Assembly: GCA_036394195.1 (NCBI GenBank)
Contig: DASWFO010000081.1
Location: 1-36,848, forward strand
Length of the DNA stretch: 36,848 bases
Direction: 5' to 3'
Origin: DATJPD01 sp036394195
Lineage (GTDB): Bacteria > Pseudomonadota > Alphaproteobacteria > CACIAM-22H2
In this document: positions 1 through 6,079 of the stretch, in pieces
Layout: each line of letters opens with the position of its first letter
Position numbering within the stretch: the first letter of the stretch is position 1
Made by a program: the position numbers and the translations under genes
Notes under the pieces: model-generated
What the model was told of the DNA's origin: nothing
The model's input: only the letters and a program-made list of their open reading frames with translations
The model's database searches: none

Positions 1-246
1 GTTGATATGGATGTGGTAGCGCAGCCCATAGAGGAGTTGGGGGCCGTTGGTCTGCGGATCGATCGGCTCCATTCGGATATGTTCCCGGAACACGCGCCGT
101 TCGGGGCCTTCCGCTTTAGGGTTGATGTCCACCCCCTGATCGGACTGCCACACGCCGGCCAGGTGACGCAGCGGGCCCAGATTGGTCAGAGTATCCGGCG
201 AGAAATCATCGGGTTCAGTAAAGATGTCATCGGGGATATTCGGCAT
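1..246 (-). CDS. Nitrobindin-like heme-binding beta-barrel protein (C-terminus cut by window edge)
   Basis: The 82 codons present read from an ATG at 246 to the window edge with no stop. After a short acidic lead (MPNIPDDIFTEPDDF) comes LGPLRHLAGVWQSDQG, the typical opening of the FABP-like/nitrobindin (THAP4-type, DUF1794) beta-barrel, in which the G-x-W motif sits in the first strand. The REHIRMEPIDPQ and LLYGLRYH segments fit the next strands. Known members are small cytosolic barrels; some bind heme and react with NO or peroxynitrite. The heme-ligating His of that family lies near the C-terminus and is outside the window. GAGGA lies 6 bases before the ATG and supports this start. Family assignment is fairly safe; heme binding is only inferred. 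Confidence 0.75.
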   Translation of the reverse strand, partial: MPNIPDDIFTEPDDFSPDTLTNLGPLRHLAGVWQSDQGVDINPKAEGPERRVFREHIRMEPIDPQTNGPQLLYGLRYHIHIN

Positions 247-380
247 GGGTTCCTCACGTGGCGCGCACTCGCCGAGAATGCGCATTCACCCTTGCGATGA
301 CAAGGATGGCCCAACAGCGCGCTCTGCGCGCTCTGTGGGACCGCCGCCTCGATCAACTCGACACCTATTCTGCTGCAGCA

Positions 381-398
381 GAAGGAGGAGATGAAATG
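381..398 (+). promoter_or_regulatory. Strong RBS plus ATG that is out of frame with the SRPBCC gene
   Basis: GAAGGAGGAG at 381-390 is followed at proper spacing by ATG at 396. That ATG opens MTATRNLI..., which is in a different frame from the SRPBCC protein downstream. Adding one C to the CCC run at 406-408 would join MTAT directly to PQFDPRVDLRVVDVPPELVW, a normal N-terminus for this family. The RBS therefore looks like the ancestral start signal of the gene at 431-874. Confidence 0.7.
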
Positions 399-430
399 AC
401 CGCCACCCGCAATTTGATCCGCGTGTCGAC

Positions 431-874
431 TTGCGCGTGGTCGACGTTCCGCCCGAGCTCGTCTGGGCGGCATGGACAGTGCCCGAGCACGTCAAAAAAT
501 GGTTCACACCGGCGCCGTGGAAGACGGTCGATTGCGAAATCGACCTTCGGCCCGGCGGTATGTTCCGCACGGTGATGCGCTCGCCGGACGGCGAAGACCT
601 AAACAATATTGCCTGCATCCTCGAGGTCGTCCCCCAGCGCAAGCTGGTGTGGACCGAGGCGCTCCAGCCCGGCTACCGGCCGTCGAATCCCGGCTTCGAC
701 ATCCCGCCCTTCACCGCGATCATCACGATGGAGCCGCGGGGGAAAGGAACGAAATACACCGCGCTTGCGCTGCATAAGGACGAGGACGGCCGCAATGCGC
801 ACGACCGGATGGGGTTCAGCGACGGCTGGGGAAAGGCGCTCGACCAGCTCGTCGCCCACGCCAAGACCCTGTAA
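431..874 (+). CDS. SRPBCC / AHSA1-type START-fold protein, apparent N-terminal frameshift
   Basis: The frame encodes a nearly full SRPBCC (Bet v 1/START-like) domain of the AHSA1 type: VVDVPPELVWAAWT, then HVKKWFTPAPWKTVDCEIDL, RPGGMFRTVMRSPDG, and a C-terminal helix ending DGWGKALDQLVAHAKTL. Such proteins form a helix-grip cavity for a hydrophobic ligand; no specific substrate can be named. The only usable start in this frame is a TTG at 431, without its own ribosome site. Coding-like sequence (PQFDPRVD) continues in this frame upstream of 431 to about 407, while the well-placed ATG with a strong RBS lies at 396 in another frame. One C missing from the run at 406-408 explains this. It is either a sequencing/assembly error or a real disabling mutation. 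The length of about 150 residues is otherwise normal. Confidence 0.75.
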   Translation: MRVVDVPPELVWAAWTVPEHVKKWFTPAPWKTVDCEIDLRPGGMFRTVMRSPDGEDLNNIACILEVVPQRKLVWTEALQPGYRPSNPGFDIPPFTAIITMEPRGKGTKYTALALHKDEDGRNAHDRMGFSDGWGKALDQLVAHAKTL

Positions 875-960
875 GCGTCAAAGCGTCGAAGTCCGGCACG
901 CCGGCAAACCTGCCGACGTCACGGATTATCGCTAACGCTCGTGCTCGACCGAATCGGCCG

Positions 961-1200
961 CTATCCCGACCGCCCCGGGAACCGGTTGCGCGCGGCCAGT
1001 TCCTTCATCTTGGCCTGCGCCAGCGCGCGGGCGTCGGAGTCCACGTGCATGCCGCGCGGTGGGTTCGCACAGCGCCGGATCTGGTCGACGGCTTTGACCC
1101 ACTCGGCGCGCTCGTTTGTCGCGAGTGCGGCGATCCGACCCTCCACGTAGTGAAGGTCGTAGGGCGTGTCGAACAGGTCCGTGGCTTTGAATCGTCCCAC
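961..1200 (-). CDS. Small uncharacterised protein, 79 aa
   Basis: A GTG at 1200 preceded by GGAG six bases upstream opens 79 codons ending in TAG. The protein is soluble and charged: an N-terminal part rich in aromatic and acidic residues (DLFDTPYDLHYVEGRIAAL), a helical middle (ERAEWVKAVDQIRR) and a basic, Ala-rich tail (ALAQAKMKELAARNRFPG). It has no signal peptide, membrane segment or metal motif and I do not recognise the family. It lies on the same strand as, and directly downstream of, the cold-shock gene, separated by a GC-rich hairpin. Helix-like periodicity and a proper RBS favour a real gene, but the evidence is modest. Confidence 0.5.
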   Translation of the reverse strand: MGRFKATDLFDTPYDLHYVEGRIAALATNERAEWVKAVDQIRRCANPPRGMHVDSDARALAQAKMKELAARNRFPGRSG

Positions 1201-1229
1201 TAAAGGCTCCGGCGCGATGCGGTCGAGCT

Positions 1230-1249
1230 GGGCCGGTCAAGACCGGCCC
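1230..1249 (-). terminator. GC-rich hairpin after the cold-shock gene
   Basis: GGGCCGGT (1230-1237) and ACCGGCCC (1242-1249) form a perfect 8-bp stem with a 4-base loop, 12 bases beyond the stop of the minus-strand cspA-like gene. No T-tract follows on the minus strand, so it is at best a weak or Rho-assisted terminator, or an mRNA-stabilising 3' hairpin. Confidence 0.4.
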
Positions 1250-1260
1250 GGCCGCGGGGT

Positions 1261-1470
1261 TCAGGCAGTGCGTAGGTTCGTCGCCGAGTTCTTCCCGTTC
1301 TTCGGGTTACGCTCGACTTCGAAATGCACCTTCTGTCCTTCGGACAGAGTCCCCAACCCGGCCCGCTCCACCGCGGATGCGTGCACGAACACGTCGCTCG
1401 TGCCGTCCTCCGGCGCGATGAATCCGAAGCCCTTGGTGGCGTTGAACCATTTTACTGTACCGATTGCCAT
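1261..1470 (-). CDS. cspA: Cold-shock protein, CspA family
   Basis: The gene encodes 69 residues, the usual size of a CspA-type OB-fold protein. Both RNA-binding motifs are present: RNP1 as KGFGFI (residues 13-18) and RNP2 as VFVHAS (27-32). The opening MAIGTVKWFN and the closing KNGKNSATNLR are also typical. Such proteins bind single-stranded RNA/DNA in the cytoplasm and melt mRNA structure during cold or other stress. ATG at 1470 is chosen because AAGGA lies about 8 bases upstream; a longer open frame extends to 1563 but adds non-conserved residues. The leader contains a small hairpin (1495-1514). The family has many paralogs per genome, so the gene symbol names the family and not a specific ortholog. 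Confidence 0.95.
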   Translation of the reverse strand: MAIGTVKWFNATKGFGFIAPEDGTSDVFVHASAVERAGLGTLSEGQKVHFEVERNPKNGKNSATNLRTA

Positions 1471-1494
1471 TGGAATGTCCTTCCATGCATAAAT

Positions 1495-1514
1495 GCCGAC
1501 CGACGGATGTCGGC
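1495..1514 (-). promoter_or_regulatory. Hairpin in the cold-shock gene leader
   Basis: GCCGAC (1495-1500) and GTCGGC (1509-1514) can pair around an 8-base loop, ending about 25 bases before the ATG of the cspA-like gene. CspA leaders are known to act as RNA thermosensors in enteric bacteria; whether this short element does so is speculation. Only the inverted repeat is seen. Confidence 0.25.
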
Positions 1515-1656
1515 CGGGCCAAACAACGATCTGGAAGGGTAACCGGGCGGCCCATGGGCGCACCGAAACGGGGCCAACCCAAAACGAGGTGACAAGGTCA
1601 GCATAAGGTTTTTCGGGCCGTCTGGCAAGGTGACAGGATTCCCACGGCCGTGGCGC

Positions 1657-1836
1657 TTAATTGGGCATCCGGTCCGGATCCGCCGGACGACCCGCGGCGG
1701 CACCGCCGGGCCTTTCGGCCCGGCCGGGCCAATGCGGGGCCGTCGGCTTCACTGAACCAAACGGCGAGGCGCGGTCCGGCTCCGGATGGGGGAGTGCCGT
1801 GGACGGCTTGGTGGGCGGGAGCTGGTCCGCGGTCAT
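1657..1836 (-). CDS. Possible small Pro-rich protein, 59 aa, abutting the upstream gene
   Basis: An ATG at 1836 lies immediately after the TAG stop of the preceding minus-strand gene (stop at 1837-1839), a layout typical of translational coupling. It reads 59 residues, starting MTADQLPPTKPSTALPHPEP and ending PADPDRMPN, then TAA. The product is rich in Pro, Ala, Gly and charged residues, probably disordered, with no recognisable domain. There is no separate ribosome site beyond what coupling would provide. It may be spurious, because high GC allows such frames by chance. Confidence 0.35.
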   Translation of the reverse strand: MTADQLPPTKPSTALPHPEPDRASPFGSVKPTAPHWPGRAERPGGAAAGRPADPDRMPN

Positions 1837-2052
1837 CTATGCCCCTTCGGCCTGCTGCCGGTTTGCCGCCCCGGCCCTCTGTTGGCGGGCGACGAGCTTC
1901 TTTTGCTTTTCGATCATTGCCGCGTAGCGACGCTTGAGGCTCGCCTTGACCGGAACATTCTCGCGCAGCGCGCGGCCGACCACCAGGGCCGTGACGCCCT
2001 CCTCGGCGGTCAGCGTCCAGGCCCAATTCCCGATGCGTTTGTTGGTCAACAA
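1837..2052 (-). CDS. Small uncharacterised basic protein, 71 aa
   Basis: The frame reads LLTNKRIGNWAWTLTAEEGV, then ALVVGRALRENVPVKASL, then a long basic helix (KRRYAAMIEKQKKLVARQQ), ending AEGA before TAG. The first start codon is TTG at 2052, with a weak GGGGG about ten bases before; protein-like sequence (VDAFWGQA) continues upstream in frame, so the true N-terminus may differ or the gene may have lost its start. I do not recognise the family. It sits in a run of small same-strand genes and its stop touches the ATG of the next possible gene. Confidence 0.45.
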   Translation of the reverse strand: MLTNKRIGNWAWTLTAEEGVTALVVGRALRENVPVKASLKRRYAAMIEKQKKLVARQQRAGAANRQQAEGA

Positions 2053-2113
2053 AGCCTGCCCCCAAAATGCGTCGACGCCGCCCGCGTCCGCCGAAGCTGC
2101 GCGTGCCGCGAAT

Positions 2114-2293
2114 TCAAGAGTTGCGCGCGGTTGCGCGTTTCGCGGCCGGGCGCTTCTTGGCCACGACCGGCGGCGGCGGAGCCGCCGCGTCGCGCGCCAG
2201 CCGCGCCGCGCGCAGCTTATCCGTGAGGGCCGCGTCTTTCTGCGCCTTCGCGTCGGTGATGGTTTTCCACTCTGGTGTCTTGTCGTTCGCCAT
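2114..2293 (-). CDS. Small Lys/Ala-rich protein, 59 aa, conserved-hypothetical type
   Basis: ATG at 2293, with AGGAAGGG about nine bases upstream, opens 59 codons. The N-terminal half is a charged helix (DKTPEWKTITDAKAQKDAAL, then TDKLRAARLARDAA). A run of four prolines follows, then a basic tail of the AKKRPAAKRATARNS kind, like the C-termini of histone-H1-like or DNA-associated small proteins. Comparable short proteins with a DKTPEW-like start are, from memory, common in rhizobial genomes and unnamed. A nucleic-acid role is inferred from charge only. It is too short for most ORF cut-offs. Confidence 0.6.
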   Translation of the reverse strand: MANDKTPEWKTITDAKAQKDAALTDKLRAARLARDAAAPPPPVVAKKRPAAKRATARNS

Positions 2294-2332
2294 GACGATT
2301 GGCCCTTCCTGATCCGAGTTGATCTGATCGGG

Positions 2333-2545
2333 TCATCCCGCCCGATCTGTGCACAAAGCCTCGTCGCGGACGTTCTGGCTGATGAGCTTGCCCCCGCGCC
2401 ACACCTCCGCCGCGGTGGCCACGGGATCCTTATTCAGGAGCCCGACCACCCAGTCGACCGCGTCGCGATCGGTCAAGAACCGGCCCCGATCGGCGCTGAT
2501 CATCAGCGACGAACCGTTGCGGAAGAACCAGCGATATTCGCCCAT
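2333..2545 (-). CDS. Small uncharacterised protein, 70 aa
   Basis: ATG at 2545 follows GGAG at a spacing of four bases, a strong start; the next gene upstream ends at 2553. The protein begins MGEYRWFFRNGSSLMISADR, continues FLTDRDAVDWVVGLLNKDPV and ends with LISQNVRDEALCTDRAG. The pattern of an aromatic-rich beta start, then a helix, then a short strand recalls the tiny DUF6894-type proteins of alphaproteobacteria, but I cannot confirm membership. It has no membrane segment or metal motif. It is part of a co-directional series of small genes with tight spacing. Confidence 0.65.
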   Translation of the reverse strand: MGEYRWFFRNGSSLMISADRGRFLTDRDAVDWVVGLLNKDPVATAAEVWRGGKLISQNVRDEALCTDRAG

Positions 2546-2552
2546 GGCACTC

Positions 2553-2891
2553 CTACCTTGAGTTCGCCGCGGGCGGGTCGGTCGGAGGCAGCGCATCCGC
2601 CGGGTCGGCCAACCGTGCGAGGTCGGCCAGGGCGCTCGCGATGACCTGCTGGCGTCGCGGATCGCGCCCCTCCGGCGTAGTGGCGAACAGTTCGATCAGG
2701 TAGCGCGCCTTGGCGGCGGCGTCCGCCCACGTGATCGCGGGAGACGCGAACAGGTGGCGCTCGAGCTCGGCCTGGCGGTGCCGCAGCGCCGCCTGGTCGT
2801 CCTGCACCTCGCGAAGCTCGCGCCGGAGCTCGGTCGCCTTTTGCGCGCCCATGCCCCGGTGCGTGTCGAGGACGACTGGGTCATCGGTCAT
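2553..2891 (-). CDS. Small coiled-coil protein of unknown function, 112 aa
   Basis: ATG at 2891 has GGGGAG seven bases upstream. Residues of about 14-45 form a strongly charged coiled coil (ELRRELREVQDDQAALRHRQ, then AELERHL). A helical region with ITWADAAAKARYLIELFATT follows, then an Arg/Ala-rich helix and a Pro-rich end. There is no signal or membrane segment, so it is probably a cytosolic, oligomeric adaptor-like protein. It lies 26 bases after the preceding gene and 7 bases before the next one, consistent with an operon. I do not recognise the family. Confidence 0.65.
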   Translation of the reverse strand: MTDDPVVLDTHRGMGAQKATELRRELREVQDDQAALRHRQAELERHLFASPAITWADAAAKARYLIELFATTPEGRDPRRQQVIASALADLARLADPADALPPTDPPAANSR

Positions 2892-2917
2892 CGTGCAACT
2901 CCCCCGCTCGCTTCCGT

Positions 2918-3274
2918 TCACGCCGCACCCGCGGGGCGGGAATTCGCCCGGTCGCGCCGCCAGGCCGGATGCTGCCGGATGATTCCTTCCGCCGCGCGCC
3001 GGGCCGCGCTCAGGATTTCGTCGTTGCACCAGGCATGGGCTTCGCCCTTGGCGACGACCTTCTTCTGGGTTTTGTGAAACGCGCCGTCTGGACCCACCAT
3101 CTCCACCGAAACGAGTGCGGCCGCCGGACGGACCGTCCGCGAGACGGTCACGCTCCGATGGTCGTCGGTCAGGGTGTGATCGATGTGGACGCTGACCCGG
3201 ATGCTCGGCCGCACCATGGCGGCAATGATCTGCTGCGCTGCGGCTGCCCGGTCGCCGGCGGTCCGCTCGCTCAT
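2918..3274 (-). CDS. Conserved-looking small protein, 118 aa, unknown function
   Basis: ATG at 3274 overlaps the stop of the preceding receiver-like gene in an ATGA arrangement, so the two are probably translated in a coupled way. Residues 1-30 are helical (DRAAAAQQIIAAMVRPSIRV). A beta-rich part follows (VHIDHTLTDDHRSVTVSRTV, then AALVSVEMVGPDGAFHKTQK). The C-terminal half contains KGEAHAWCNDEILSAARRAA and a basic tail. The single Cys and the His/Trp cluster around it are the only conspicuous residues. No known family is recognised. Context suggests a function shared with the pseudo-receiver. Confidence 0.65.
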   Translation of the reverse strand: MSERTAGDRAAAAQQIIAAMVRPSIRVSVHIDHTLTDDHRSVTVSRTVRPAAALVSVEMVGPDGAFHKTQKKVVAKGEAHAWCNDEILSAARRAAEGIIRQHPAWRRDRANSRPAGAA

Positions 3275-3768
3275 GCGGGCCCACCCTCGCCGGAGCCGCC
3301 CATCCCGAGTTGCGCCCGCCGGACCAGCCCCGCGACGTCTCCGAGCGGGCAAAGAATCGCCGCCAGGCCCTCGAGAAAACCCGGCTCGCCCGCCCGGAAG
3401 CCCTCGCTGTTGGTCAACAAAATGACCGGGGTCGCCGACTTATGGTCGCGGACCAGGCGCGCCAGCGCCACGCCGTGCGGGTGTCCCCGCGGCATGCGGA
3501 TCGTGGTGATGAGCCCGTCGATTTCACACCCGCGCAACAGGCCGATCGCGCTGATCGAATCGGACGCCAGCATGACGCTGAATCCGGCGTCGGACAGGGC
3601 GCGCTTGGCGGCGGCGCCGAAGGCCTCGTCCGGGGACACGAGCATCAAGTTGGGATTTCGGTCGAGCGAATCGGTCGGTGTCGCCGCCGCAGCCGCAGCC
3701 GGGCTCGGGGTCGTGGGGGCGGGCGGACGCGTAAAGGGAGACGGGGAAGCGGACAGGCGCCGGTACAT
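3271..3768 (-). CDS. Degenerate receiver-domain protein (pseudo-receiver), 165 aa
   Basis: Residues about 40-150 follow the CheY-like receiver pattern: LMLVSPDEAFGAAAKRALSD, AGFSVMLASDSISAIGLL, then ITTIRMPRG and TPVILLTN. The phosphoacceptor Asp that should precede IRMP is Thr89, the acidic pair of the first loop is replaced by SP(D), and the conserved Lys of the KP motif is Cys140; only the switch Thr119 is kept. It therefore cannot be phosphorylated in the usual way. An N-terminal stretch of 35 residues rich in Pro, Ser and Ala is probably disordered. ATG at 3768 is preferred because GAGGAG sits seven bases upstream. It heads the series of small genes running down to 1657 and overlaps the next by four bases. 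It may act as a phosphorylation-independent binding partner. Confidence 0.75.
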   Translation of the reverse strand: MYRRLSASPSPFTRPPAPTTPSPAAAAAATPTDSLDRNPNLMLVSPDEAFGAAAKRALSDAGFSVMLASDSISAIGLLRGCEIDGLITTIRMPRGHPHGVALARLVRDHKSATPVILLTNSEGFRAGEPGFLEGLAAILCPLGDVAGLVRRAQLGMGGSGEGGPA

Positions 3769-3902
3769 GGACGTGCTCCTCGGGTTTGACGGGAGCACGC
3801 AACACCAGGGGCGCCGCTCTCTCAGCCACCAGCGTCAGGTCCGCTCGGGGTCGTGCTGGTGATCCTAATAATGTAGGCGCGGAGAGCCTTAATTACGAGG
3901 CT

Positions 3903-3933
3903 AAAAATGGGGGGCGGGCGGGGTGCCGCCCGC
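3903..3933 (-). terminator. Intrinsic terminator of the hemolysin-III gene
   Basis: GCGGGCGG (3914-3921) pairs with CCGCCCGC (3926-3933) around a GGTG loop. On the minus strand the stem is followed, after six bases, by TTTTT (complement of 3903-3907). It lies about 57 bases beyond the stop of the hemolysin-III gene. The gap between stem and T-run makes it weaker than a canonical terminator. Confidence 0.55.
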
Positions 3934-3989
3934 GGTTTCGACGGCCGCCCAGTAGCTTACGTACCGGAAATGGCGCGTTTGCGGTCGTT

Positions 3990-4667
3990 TCAAGCCGCGA
4001 TTCTCAGCACGGCAGTGTAGTGACAAGCGGCAGCCGCCAGCACCAACAGGTGCCAGATCGCGTTGTGAAATCGCAGTCCGCGCCAGAGATAAAAAACCAC
4101 GCCCAAGGAGTACGTAGCACCACCCGCGACGAGCAGATCGATCGTCGTCGAGTCGAGCGTCGCCTGGATCCGTCCGAATGCGGCCAGTGCGGTCCAGCCA
4201 AGCGCAAGGTAGACGAGGATCGAGAGCCGCTCGAAATAGTGGGGTGCCAGGAGCTTGGCGGCGGCTCCGGCCAGGGCGACGGCCCAGACGAAAACGGTGA
4301 CCGAAAGCGACCACATGTCGTCGCCGAAGCGCGTCGTGAACGGCGTATATGTGCCGGCGATCATCAGGAAGATGGCCGCATGGTCGAGCCGGCGCAGGAA
4401 CGCCCGCTTGTCTTCGGCAGCCAGATTGTAAAGAGCTGAGCAGCACAGCATCGCCATGAGGCCGAACGTGTAGATGATGATCGGCACTAAACGGCCGTTG
4501 TCAGCCCCGGATGCGACGGTTGCGAGAAGGCTCGCCGCGCCGATCGCCCCCAGCAACGTCCCGCCGATGTGGACCCAGTGATCCACCGCGATCTCGCGTG
4601 AGGCAGCGCGCGGCGGTCCGGGGCCGATCAGCTCGGCGCGTCCGGCCGCGGCGCCTTCAGTTGGCAC
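3990..4667 (-). CDS. PAQR / hemolysin III family membrane protein
   Basis: The 225-residue protein has seven predicted membrane segments and the family hallmarks: SALYN at 77-81, RRLDHAAIFLMIAGTYTPF at 92-110, and FHNAIWHLLVL at 200-210. Length matches bacterial HlyIII/YqfA proteins, which sit in the inner membrane; their biochemical role is uncertain. Family members normally carry His at the end of SALYH and HxxxH in the last segment, which bind Zn in the eukaryotic relatives. Here the first is Asn81 and the first His of the pair is Asn202, leaving only His206 of the three. The start is a GTG at 4667, six bases after the stop of the upstream gene, with no clear RBS, so coupling or an internal start is possible. 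Confidence 0.85.
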   Translation of the reverse strand: MPTEGAAAGRAELIGPGPPRAASREIAVDHWVHIGGTLLGAIGAASLLATVASGADNGRLVPIIIYTFGLMAMLCCSALYNLAAEDKRAFLRRLDHAAIFLMIAGTYTPFTTRFGDDMWSLSVTVFVWAVALAGAAAKLLAPHYFERLSILVYLALGWTALAAFGRIQATLDSTTIDLLVAGGATYSLGVVFYLWRGLRFHNAIWHLLVLAAAACHYTAVLRIAA

Positions 4668-4673
4668 GAAGGA

Positions 4674-5228
4674 TCATTGGCGCGGTGTGGCTGGGCGATT
4701 GGCTTGCGGAGCGATGCCGCCCGAGTCCGCGAGCGGCATGGTCTGCAGCCCGGCGGCGGGGACGCCGACGGACTCGGCCGCCTCCCAGTCGACGGAGCCG
4801 CTCGCGATCCACAGATAGACGACGCAGCCGGCTAAAACCAGGATCAGCCACAGCTGCCACCGGCGCGACAGGATCATGCGCCATTGGCGCCAGGCTCGCG
4901 GCGCTGAAGCGGCGGCGGCCAAGCGAACCGTCGCCGACAAATCCGGCAACAGCTTGATGAGCCGCGCCGCCGTGCCCGACACATCGACCGCCGGAGGTGG
5001 GTTGGGCAGGTTGGCGATCGCTTTCGACAGGATGATGGCGGCCGCCGCCCGCGGCATGGTCGCCAGGCGGACGGCTTCCCGCGATGGGTCGAGATTGAGC
5101 CGTGCCAGCGCCGAGACGACGCTGAGCGTCATTCCGCTCGGCTCCGTCCAGACCTGGGCGAACAGGAAGCCACTGTAGTCCGGCGTGTCAGACAAAGCTG
5201 GCGCGACCTCGCGGTGGTGCGGCGTCAT
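4674..5228 (-). CDS. Single-TM protein of unknown function, 184 aa
   Basis: ATG at 5228 has GAGG five bases upstream. The N-terminal 125 residues look soluble, with DYSGFLFAQVWTEPSGMTLS, a helical AVRLATMPRAAAAIILSKAI and a Pro-rich link. One clear hydrophobic segment follows at about 133-150 (WQLWLILVLAGCVVYLWIA), and then a Pro/Ala-rich tail. This suggests a bitopic inner-membrane protein with a mainly cytosolic N-terminus. I do not recognise a domain. Its TGA lies six bases before the GTG start of the hemolysin-III gene, so the two probably form one transcript. Confidence 0.65.
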   Translation of the reverse strand: MTPHHREVAPALSDTPDYSGFLFAQVWTEPSGMTLSVVSALARLNLDPSREAVRLATMPRAAAAIILSKAIANLPNPPPAVDVSGTAARLIKLLPDLSATVRLAAAASAPRAWRQWRMILSRRWQLWLILVLAGCVVYLWIASGSVDWEAAESVGVPAAGLQTMPLADSGGIAPQANRPATPRQ

Positions 5229-5368
5229 GGGCGACCTCGACGGGGCGGAGCCGCATTTCTCTCGGCCGCCGGCGCCCGGAGGATCGGCGGCGATACGGGA
5301 CACATAGTTGCCGCATTCCGGTTTGCGAAGGGGCGGCGGGAAATATCGCCCCTCCGCGGGGCTCCGGC

Positions 5369-5388
5369 CGGCCGCCGCGCGGCGGCCG
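5369..5388. repeat. 20-bp perfect GC palindrome
   Basis: CGGCCGCCGC is followed immediately by its reverse complement GCGGCGGCCG. It could be a protein-binding site or simply a consequence of high GC content. Confidence 0.4.
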
Positions 5389-5461
5389 ATGAAAGCGTCT
5401 TGAACGTTGCGATCGTTAAGCAAAACCCCTCGCGCTGGTTGTTTGGGGAGGGCGTGGGCGG

Positions 5462-5490
5462 TTGACGCGGATTTCGGAGTCCTATCTATA
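5462..5490 (+). promoter_or_regulatory. Sigma-70-type promoter candidate for the gene at 5544
   Basis: TTGACG (5462-5467) and TCTATA (5485-5490) are 17 bases apart and read toward the plus-strand gene 54 bases downstream. The stretch is locally AT-rich in a GC-rich context. Confidence 0.5.
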
Positions 5491-5543
5491 AGCCCGGCAC
5501 GCGCGCATTCGGCCTTCCGGACGGCCTCGAGAGAATCGTTTTC

Positions 5544-6077
5544 GTGAGTACTCCGCAACACTCCGACCGGGTCTGGCCGAGCCTCCGGCGCATCCTGAAA
5601 CTGGCCCTGGCGCCGGTCGCCCTGGTTCTGGCCATCCTCTACTTCCTGATCGACGGCATCGTGCTGTCGTTGGTCCGGCGGCCGATGGCCTGGCTGATGC
5701 ACCGGCCGCTGGTGGCCCGGCTCATGGCCCAGATCGCGCGGCTGGGGCCGTACGCGACCCTCGCGCTCATGCTGGTGCCGATCGTCGTCTTGGAGCCGTT
5801 GAAGCCCATTGCCTTGTATCTTCTCGCGAAGAAGCACGTCCTGGCGGGCACGACGCTGCTGGTGATCGCCGAGGTGCTGAAGGTCGTGATCGTCGAGCGG
5901 CTGTTCCATCTCAGCCGCAGCAAGCTGATGCACATCCCGGCCTTCGCCCGGATCTACCACTTCGCCGCCGGATGGCTGAGCTATCTCGAAGCGTTGCCGC
6001 CGTGGCAGTTCATGATGCGCCGCGTCGATGAAATCAAGGCGGCGTCGCGGCGGCTGCGCCGGTTCATGAGCAGCTGA
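5544..6077 (+). CDS. Conserved inner-membrane protein of unknown function, 177 aa
   Basis: A GTG at 5544 opens 177 codons. Hydrophobic segments lie at about 19-45 (ILKLALAPVALVLAILYFLI), 69-92 (LGPYATLALMLVPIVVLEPL) and 91-116, followed by a basic, helical C-terminus ending IKAASRRLRRFMSS. The central motif VLEPLKPIALYLLAKKHVL resembles a family of short alphaproteobacterial membrane proteins with an EPxKxxALWL signature; that recollection is from general reading and gives no function. It is the only plus-strand gene in this part and converges on the ABC permease, with two bases between the stops. A promoter candidate lies just upstream. Confidence 0.7.
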   Translation: MSTPQHSDRVWPSLRRILKLALAPVALVLAILYFLIDGIVLSLVRRPMAWLMHRPLVARLMAQIARLGPYATLALMLVPIVVLEPLKPIALYLLAKKHVLAGTTLLVIAEVLKVVIVERLFHLSRSKLMHIPAFARIYHFAAGWLSYLEALPPWQFMMRRVDEIKAASRRLRRFMSS

Positions 6078-6079
6078 GC

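Larger units (their letters stand above)
5229..5543. other. 315-bp divergent intergenic region
   Basis: No convincing gene is seen on either strand. The stretch separates the minus-strand single-TM gene (start 5228) from the plus-strand membrane-protein gene (start 5544). It holds a 20-bp perfect palindrome (5369-5388) and a plus-strand promoter candidate (5462-5490), both listed separately. Confidence 0.6.
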
